Assembly (NCBI GenBank): GCA_012965065.1
Contig: DTSX01000041.1
Location: 26,416 to 36,276 of the forward strand
Length of the DNA stretch: 9,861 bases
Origin: Gammaproteobacteria bacterium
GTDB taxonomy: Bacteria; Pseudomonadota; Gammaproteobacteria; Steroidobacterales; UBA11654
Direction of reading: 5' to 3'
Part shown: positions 5,895 through 9,861 of the stretch, in pieces
Numbering within the stretch: the stretch's first letter is position 1
Layout: every line of letters begins with the position of its first letter
The notes under the pieces: model-generated
What the model was told of the DNA's origin: nothing
Seen by the model: the letters and a program-made list of their open reading frames with translations, nothing else
Databases searched by the model: none
Position numbers and translations under genes: made by a program

Positions 5895-7670
5895 TTAAAA
5901 CTGATCTTCAGATAAGGCCATCGTCGCAGCTGAACCGGTACGAATGGATTTTCCATAGGCATGAACCTTGGGCAGAATCTGCTCAGCAAAAAACTGGCAG
6001 CCTACCAGTTTGGATTCATAGAATTCACGATCCGATGCACCGGATTGGATTTGCTGTACTGCAATCTGGGCCGATCTCGCAGCCTGCCAACCCGCAATCA
6101 AGGTACCGAGCATCATCAAGAAGTTGTAACTGACCGCCCCTGCCAAATGCTGATCGTCCTGATAATGATTCATCAAATAATTTAAGGATGAGTTTACGGA
6201 TTCTATCGATTCGCTCAGCTCATGCTCAATCCGGGCAATGATGCTGTGGTCCGTGTCCAACTCCGATATTGTAAGCTCTATGTCTTGCAATAGAGTTTGC
6301 AGGGCTAGTCCTTTGTCTTTGAGAATTTTTCTTCCAACCAAATCATTGGCCTGTATACCGGTAGTGCCTTCATAAATTGTAGTGATTCTTGCATCGCGAA
6401 AATGTTGTGCGGCTCCAGTTTCTTCAATATAGCCCATGCCACCGTGGATTTGCAGCCCAATGGAGGTCAGTTCTTGGCATACCTCACTGCACCAACCTTT
6501 GACTATGGGTGTCATTAAATCGACTCGATCACCATGGCGTTTTTGATCCTCAGTTGATTCAGATTTGCGAGAGTAATCCAGTTCAGCGGCAGTGGAATAG
6601 ACCATAGCTCTCATGACCTCGATTTGTGATTTCATAGTCAGCAACATACGTCTGACGTCGGGATGATGGATGATGCTGACTCTCTTGCCGCCATCGTGAG
6701 TTGTCCCCTGGATTCTATCTTTTGCGTAAGCAAGCGCTTGCTGATAGGACCTCTCTGCAATTGCTACACTCTCATTGCCTACTCCAATCCGGGCGTCGTT
6801 CATCATGGTAAACATACACGCTAAACCTTGGTTAGGTTGGCCGACTAAGTATCCTTCAGCAGCATCGTAATTCATCACACAAGTTGCACAGCCATGAATG
6901 CCAAGCTTGTGTTCCAAAGACACTGTTTCCACTCGGTTTCTCTTGCCAAGACTACCATCTGCATTGACAAGGTATTTGGGAACCAAAAACAGTGAGATGC
7001 CTTTCACGCCCTCAGGTGCATCTGGAAGTCTTGCCAACACCATATGAATTATATTGTCTGTAAGTTCATGGTCGCCCCATGTGATGAATATTTTTTGTCC
7101 GGTGATTTTGTAATGTTGCTCCTCAGGTTCAGCTGTTGTATTCAGCGCCGCTAAGTCAGAGCCTGCCTGAGATTCGGTGAGAACCATAGTTCCTGAGAAT
7201 TTACCTGAAACCATTTTTGGTAAGTAAAGATTTTTCAACTCATCGTTTGCATGTATTTCCATTGCCCTCATGGCGGCTTGGGACAGTAAAGCTAGATGTG
7301 ACCAGGAAAAATTTGCAGCCATTATGATTTCATTGACTGGTATGGCGATTGTTGCCGGCAAACCCTGACCACCGAACTCAGGTTTGAATCCCAAACCATT
7401 CCAACCACCCTGAATATACTTGTCATAAGCTTCTTGATACCCAGGCGGGACTTCAACGACGCCATTCTTTAACGATACACCATAACGATCTCCATCAACA
7501 TTGGTGGGTGCGATCACTTCTGACCCTATTTCAGCTGCGCTGGTCAGTACCGATTCGATAAACTCATTATTGATGCCTTCACAATCCTTGAGTTTATTCA
7601 AATCATCCAACCCAATTAATTGATCAAGAACAAACATCATGTCTTTCACAGGGGCTTCGTACTGGCTCAT
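5895..7670 (-). CDS. Acyl-CoA dehydrogenase, long DmdC-like subfamily (FAD)
   Basis: A 591-residue flavoprotein that would introduce the alpha,beta double bond into an acyl-CoA, passing electrons to ETF. It is longer than standard ~380-residue dehydrogenases. It has the extra N-terminal segment starting YEAPVKDMMFVLDQL and an added helical C-terminal domain (from about residue 465), as in the DmdC/3-methylthiopropanoyl-CoA dehydrogenase group and many proteobacterial beta-oxidation paralogues. Visible motifs are GGWNGLGFKPEFGGQGLP, TMVLTESQAGSDLAAL (FAD region), KIFITWGDHEL, LEHKLGIHGCATCV, and YEGTTGIQANDLVGRK with the catalytic base Glu434. The start ATG at 7670 has a purine-rich AAAGAGAAAAG upstream. 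Membership of this subfamily does not prove DMSP use: most relatives act on ordinary acyl-CoAs, and fadD plus the SDR and MaoC genes nearby suit general beta-oxidation. The 3' end meets idi tail to tail. Confidence 0.92.
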   Translation of the reverse strand: MSQYEAPVKDMMFVLDQLIGLDDLNKLKDCEGINNEFIESVLTSAAEIGSEVIAPTNVDGDRYGVSLKNGVVEVPPGYQEAYDKYIQGGWNGLGFKPEFGGQGLPATIAIPVNEIIMAANFSWSHLALLSQAAMRAMEIHANDELKNLYLPKMVSGKFSGTMVLTESQAGSDLAALNTTAEPEEQHYKITGQKIFITWGDHELTDNIIHMVLARLPDAPEGVKGISLFLVPKYLVNADGSLGKRNRVETVSLEHKLGIHGCATCVMNYDAAEGYLVGQPNQGLACMFTMMNDARIGVGNESVAIAERSYQQALAYAKDRIQGTTHDGGKRVSIIHHPDVRRMLLTMKSQIEVMRAMVYSTAAELDYSRKSESTEDQKRHGDRVDLMTPIVKGWCSEVCQELTSIGLQIHGGMGYIEETGAAQHFRDARITTIYEGTTGIQANDLVGRKILKDKGLALQTLLQDIELTISELDTDHSIIARIEHELSESIESVNSSLNYLMNHYQDDQHLAGAVSYNFLMMLGTLIAGWQAARSAQIAVQQIQSGASDREFYESKLVGCQFFAEQILPKVHAYGKSIRTGSAATMALSEDQF

Positions 7671-7689
7671 ATACTTTTCTCTTTAGGCT

Positions 7690-7709
7690 CTGCCGGTAAA
7701 CCAAGGCAG
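7690..7709. promoter_or_regulatory. Operator-like inverted repeat upstream of the acyl-CoA dehydrogenase
   Basis: CTGCC (7690-7694) and GGCAG (7705-7709) are perfect arms. Inside them GGT (7695-7697) and ACC (7700-7702) pair again, with a two-base AA offset on one side only. It begins 20 bases upstream of the start codon and just downstream of a TATAAA box read on the minus strand (7719 to 7714). That is where a repressor would block transcription or an RNA hairpin would form in the leader. No cognate regulator is in the window. Confidence 0.35.
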
Positions 7710-7736
7710 TTCTTTTATACACAATATTCACCGCTC

Positions 7737-7766
7737 ATAATACCCGATACTTGGTGTGCAAACCAA
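7737..7766 (-). promoter_or_regulatory. Candidate promoter for the acyl-CoA dehydrogenase gene
   Basis: Read on the minus strand: TTGGTT (7766 to 7761, 3 of 6 to TTGACA), an 18-base spacer, and TATTAT (7742 to 7737, 5 of 6 to TATAAT). A second possible -10, TATAAA (7719 to 7714), is nearer the gene but lacks a good -35. Weak evidence by matching alone. Confidence 0.28.
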
Positions 7767-7857
7767 AAGAAAAACAGAGCTGAAAAATTTTCTACCTTTG
7801 TAACAAGAAAGTGCACTGAGAGTGTTTTTTATCTAGACTAGACATGTTCCAAAAGCC

Positions 7858-7863
7858 GGAGAG
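7858..7863 (+). promoter_or_regulatory. Shine-Dalgarno that decides the BCCT transporter start
   Basis: GGAGAG lies 7-10 bases (counted from the end of GGAG at 7861) before the in-frame codons ATC 7869 and ATT 7872, the normal distance for a start codon. There is no in-frame ATG, GTG or TTG between the upstream in-frame stop TAG (7839-7841) and GTG 8004. The ATG at 7844 is in another frame and has no ribosome site in front of it. The spacing supports initiation at a rare ATC or ATT codon. Confidence 0.45.
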
Positions 7864-7871
7864 ATCAAATC

Positions 7872-9404
7872 ATTCTAAAAGGCAAAGAAAATATTGATTG
7901 GTTTATTTTTTTTACCACGGTCTTAATTATATTAAGTCTTTGTATTCCATTAATTGTAGCTCCTGAATTAAGCAGTCTAACCCTTAATAACGCTTACGAC
8001 TATGTGGCTACCAATTTGGGTCCGGTCTATATGCTCATGGGAATAATTACCCTCCTGTTCTTGTTAATACTGGCTGTCAGTAAATATGGAAATCTAGTCA
8101 TGGGCAACGAAGATGAGGAACCCGAATATGGTCTATTTGGCTGGTCATCAATGTTATTTTGCAGTGGCATAGGAGCCTCTCTTGTTTTATGGGGAACAAC
8201 GGAGTGGGTTTATTACTACCTTGATCCACCATTTAATGCCGAGCCTAAATCGATAGAGGCTATAGCGTGGGCTACTTCATATGGACTGTTTCATTGGGGA
8301 ATTACAGGTTGGGCTTTGTATTGTTTGCCTGCGGTGGCTATGGCTTATGCTTATCATGTTCGTAATTATGGAACTTTAAGAACTAGCACTGCTTGCCAAG
8401 CAATCATTGGCGATAAAGCCAAGGGTGTGAGTGGCAGAATTATAGATTTAGTCTATATGGTTGCTCTGTTGGGGGTTTTGGCTGGAGGTCTAGGGTTCAC
8501 TACGCCGACAATCAGTGCAACCATTACCGAGTTTTTTGGCATAGAAGAAAGCTTGATTATTACGATTTCTGTGTTGTTTATCTGTTTGTTAATTTTTGCC
8601 ACCAGCGTGCATTTTGGTATTGAACGTGGAATCCAGAAACTAAGTAAATTTTGTGTCTATCTGGCATTTTTTGTATTGCTTTATATTTTAATTTTTGGAC
8701 CGACAAACTTCATCGTAAAAACTTCTCTCGACAGTTTCATTTTTATGACGAAAAACTTTGTTGACATGAACCTTGGCCCTTCTCCTTTTGGCAAATCAGA
8801 ATTCAGTAAGGCTTGGACGGTCTTTTATTGGGCCTGGTTTATTGGTTTAGGTCCATTTATAGGTATTTTTGTGGCCAGAATATCGAGAGGCAGGACTTTA
8901 AGAACGATGATTTTCGGTGTTCTCGGGTTTGGCACCATGGGGTGTGCACTCTTCTTTATGATCATGGGAAACAATGCACTTTATCTGGAGTTGAATGGCT
9001 CAATGCCGATTGTTGAAATTATGAACAGTGAGGGTGCTGCGGTTATGACTTCCAGGAGCGTATCAGCCATGCCCTTGGGCAAGTGGATTTTACCCATTTT
9101 AGGCTTATTTAGTTTGATATTCATGGCAACAACCTACGACTCGGGTGCTTATACCCTAGCTTCGGGTGCAACTAAAAAAATGCAATCGGGCGATAATCCG
9201 GAAAAATGGCATCGTGTTTTTTGGGCTGTTTTCATCGGTTTAATGCCATTGGGATTATTAATTTTGTCCTCTGGATCAACGGATCCATTAGAAAGGTTGA
9301 GGCCATTTCAAACGATTATTTTATTGATTTCACCTCCTTTAATTATCGTATATATTCTCATGGCAATGAGTTTGATCAAAAGTATTCGTGAAGACACAAG
9401 CTAA
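7872..9404 (+). CDS. BCCT-family (betaine/carnitine/choline type) transporter; start uncertain
   Basis: An inner-membrane secondary transporter, about 510 residues if started at ATT 7872, as usual for the family with 12 membrane helices. Family marks are NEDEEPEYGLFGWSSMLFCSGIGA, WGTTEWVYYYLDPPF, GLFHWGITGW, ERGIQKLSK and FYWAWFIGLGPF followed by ARISRGRT (helix 8 region). The pattern WGTTEWVYYY..PPF and FHWG resembles CaiT more than BetP. Numbering from GTG 8004 as residue 1, Trp98 and Trp103 match CaiT Trp142 and Trp147, Trp271 matches Trp316, and Trp278 matches Trp323. Phe279 replaces Trp324 and Leu282 replaces Tyr327. A conventional GTG start at 8004 would give 466 residues but drop the first helix (IDWFIFFTTVLIILSLCIPLIV), which is clearly encoded upstream in the same frame. 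The substrate is probably a quaternary-ammonium or sulfonium zwitterion; which one is not decided. A MetF-like gene follows after 18 bp. Confidence 0.87.
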   Translation: MLKGKENIDWFIFFTTVLIILSLCIPLIVAPELSSLTLNNAYDYVATNLGPVYMLMGIITLLFLLILAVSKYGNLVMGNEDEEPEYGLFGWSSMLFCSGIGASLVLWGTTEWVYYYLDPPFNAEPKSIEAIAWATSYGLFHWGITGWALYCLPAVAMAYAYHVRNYGTLRTSTACQAIIGDKAKGVSGRIIDLVYMVALLGVLAGGLGFTTPTISATITEFFGIEESLIITISVLFICLLIFATSVHFGIERGIQKLSKFCVYLAFFVLLYILIFGPTNFIVKTSLDSFIFMTKNFVDMNLGPSPFGKSEFSKAWTVFYWAWFIGLGPFIGIFVARISRGRTLRTMIFGVLGFGTMGCALFFMIMGNNALYLELNGSMPIVEIMNSEGAAVMTSRSVSAMPLGKWILPILGLFSLIFMATTYDSGAYTLASGATKKMQSGDNPEKWHRVFWAVFIGLMPLGLLILSSGSTDPLERLRPFQTIILLISPPLIIVYILMAMSLIKSIREDTS

Positions 9405-9422
9405 AGAAAATACAATAACCAT

Positions 9423-9861
9423 ATGACCGGGGAATTTAAATCTCTAAAACAGGCATTGCAAAGTGAGCCCTTCGTGATCACTGCTGAAATACCCCCACCT
9501 GTAAGTGCTGGACCTGCGGAGTTGGAAGCTAAAATTGATCTCCTCAAAGGATCGGTACACGCTATAAATATAACCGACAATGCCGGTGCAATGGCTCATA
9601 TGTCAAGTCTTGCAGGCTCGGCCATTGTGTTAAACAAAGGCATAGACCCCATTTTTCAAATCACATGCAGAGACAGGAATAGACTGGCCATACAAAGTGA
9701 CCTTATGGGTGCTTCTGCTCTTGGGGTCAGGAATGTACTGGCACTGGGTGGAGACCCCATCAAAGCGGGCGATCAGCCTGATGCAAAAGCGGTTTTCGAT
9801 GTAAATGCAAAAACCGTCTTGAACATAATCAATGACATGAATACAAAGGGCCAAACGATGG
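9423..9861 (+). CDS. Methylenetetrahydrofolate reductase (MetF) family protein, 5' part only
   Basis: The first 146 codons of a TIM-barrel flavoprotein that continues beyond the window. FVITAEIPPP carries Glu22 at the position of the MetF catalytic glutamate (Glu28 in E. coli). INITDNAGAMAHMSS, FQITCRDRNRLAIQSDLMGASALGVRNVLALGGDP with Asp111 in the folate-binding GD pair, and DAKAVFDVNAKTVLNII follow. The CRDRNR and KxVFD signatures mark a MetF branch distinct from the E. coli biosynthetic enzyme, commonly found where methyl-THF is handled in C1 catabolism as well as methionine synthesis. The family interconverts 5,10-methylene-THF and 5-methyl-THF. It starts 18 bp after the transporter stop with only a weak AAAGAAA ribosome site, so it is likely in the same transcript. 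Whether it works reductively or oxidatively cannot be seen here. Confidence 0.88.
   Translation, partial: MTGEFKSLKQALQSEPFVITAEIPPPVSAGPAELEAKIDLLKGSVHAINITDNAGAMAHMSSLAGSAIVLNKGIDPIFQITCRDRNRLAIQSDLMGASALGVRNVLALGGDPIKAGDQPDAKAVFDVNAKTVLNIINDMNTKGQTM

Noticed and set aside
5895..7670. Naming the acyl-CoA dehydrogenase dmdC outright
   Set aside because: The subfamily is broad and many members serve ordinary beta-oxidation; no dmdA, dmdB or dmdD is in the window.
7620..7841. 73-codon plus-strand frame across the 5' end of the acyl-CoA dehydrogenase and the gap before the transporter
   Set aside because: It begins at a TTG with no ribosome site, overlaps a real gene in antisense and shows no family pattern; it simply runs to the stop at 7839-7841.
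8004..9404. GTG at 8004 as the true transporter start
   Set aside because: It would delete the first membrane helix encoded in frame just upstream and has no suitable Shine-Dalgarno.
1..9861. CRISPR arrays, tRNA or rRNA genes, insertion sequences, phage genes or toxin-antitoxin pairs
   Set aside because: No regularly spaced repeats, tRNA-like cloverleaf, transposase motifs or small paired frames were seen on reading the window.

Overview
The window looks like a chromosomal stretch from a proteobacterium, most likely a gammaproteobacterium, probably a free-living aerobe. The acyl-CoA ligase matches the enterobacterial FadD pattern almost motif for motif, the isopentenyl-diphosphate isomerase is the type I (Nudix) form, and the genes are tightly packed with moderate-to-low GC (judged by eye, not measured). 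There is no sign of phage, IS elements, tRNA, rRNA or CRISPR.

Layout. (a) 1-221: 3' end of a MaoC-type hydratase on the plus strand. (b) 2934 down to 242, minus strand: fadD (long-chain acyl-CoA synthetase), then an SDR dehydrogenase resembling the 3-hydroxyacyl-CoA dehydrogenase part of peroxisomal multifunctional enzyme 2. The 122-bp gap between them holds two inverted repeats. (c) 3054-5893, plus strand: a two-gene mevalonate-pathway operon. Its first gene is one continuous 753-codon reading frame fusing a class II HMG-CoA reductase to a mevalonate kinase. Its second, idi, overlaps the first by 4 bp (ATGA). (d) 7670 down to 5895, minus strand: a 591-residue acyl-CoA dehydrogenase of the long, DmdC-like type, convergent with idi and separated from it by one base. 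(e) 7869/7872-9404, plus strand: a BCCT-family transporter with a problematic translation start. (f) 9423 to the window end, plus strand: the N-terminal part of a methylenetetrahydrofolate reductase (MetF) family protein, 18 bp after the transporter.

How the genes fit together. FadD, the acyl-CoA dehydrogenase, the MaoC hydratase and the SDR together cover activation, first oxidation, hydration and second oxidation of a beta-oxidation cycle. The hydratase/SDR pair would use the (R)-hydroxyacyl route if the MFE-2 analogy holds. Embedded among them is isoprenoid synthesis: HMG-CoA to mevalonate to phosphomevalonate by one polypeptide, plus IPP/DMAPP isomerisation. HMG-CoA synthase, phosphomevalonate kinase and diphosphomevalonate decarboxylase are not in the window. 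The BCCT transporter and the MetF-like protein suggest uptake of a methylated zwitterion (betaine, carnitine or DMSP type) linked to folate C1 metabolism; this is inference from context.

The most unusual item is the HMG-CoA reductase-mevalonate kinase fusion with all recognisable catalytic residues intact. Next is the BCCT gene, whose first membrane segment is encoded but has no in-frame ATG, GTG or TTG upstream. A well-placed Shine-Dalgarno points to an ATC/ATT start, or else there is a one-base frameshift.
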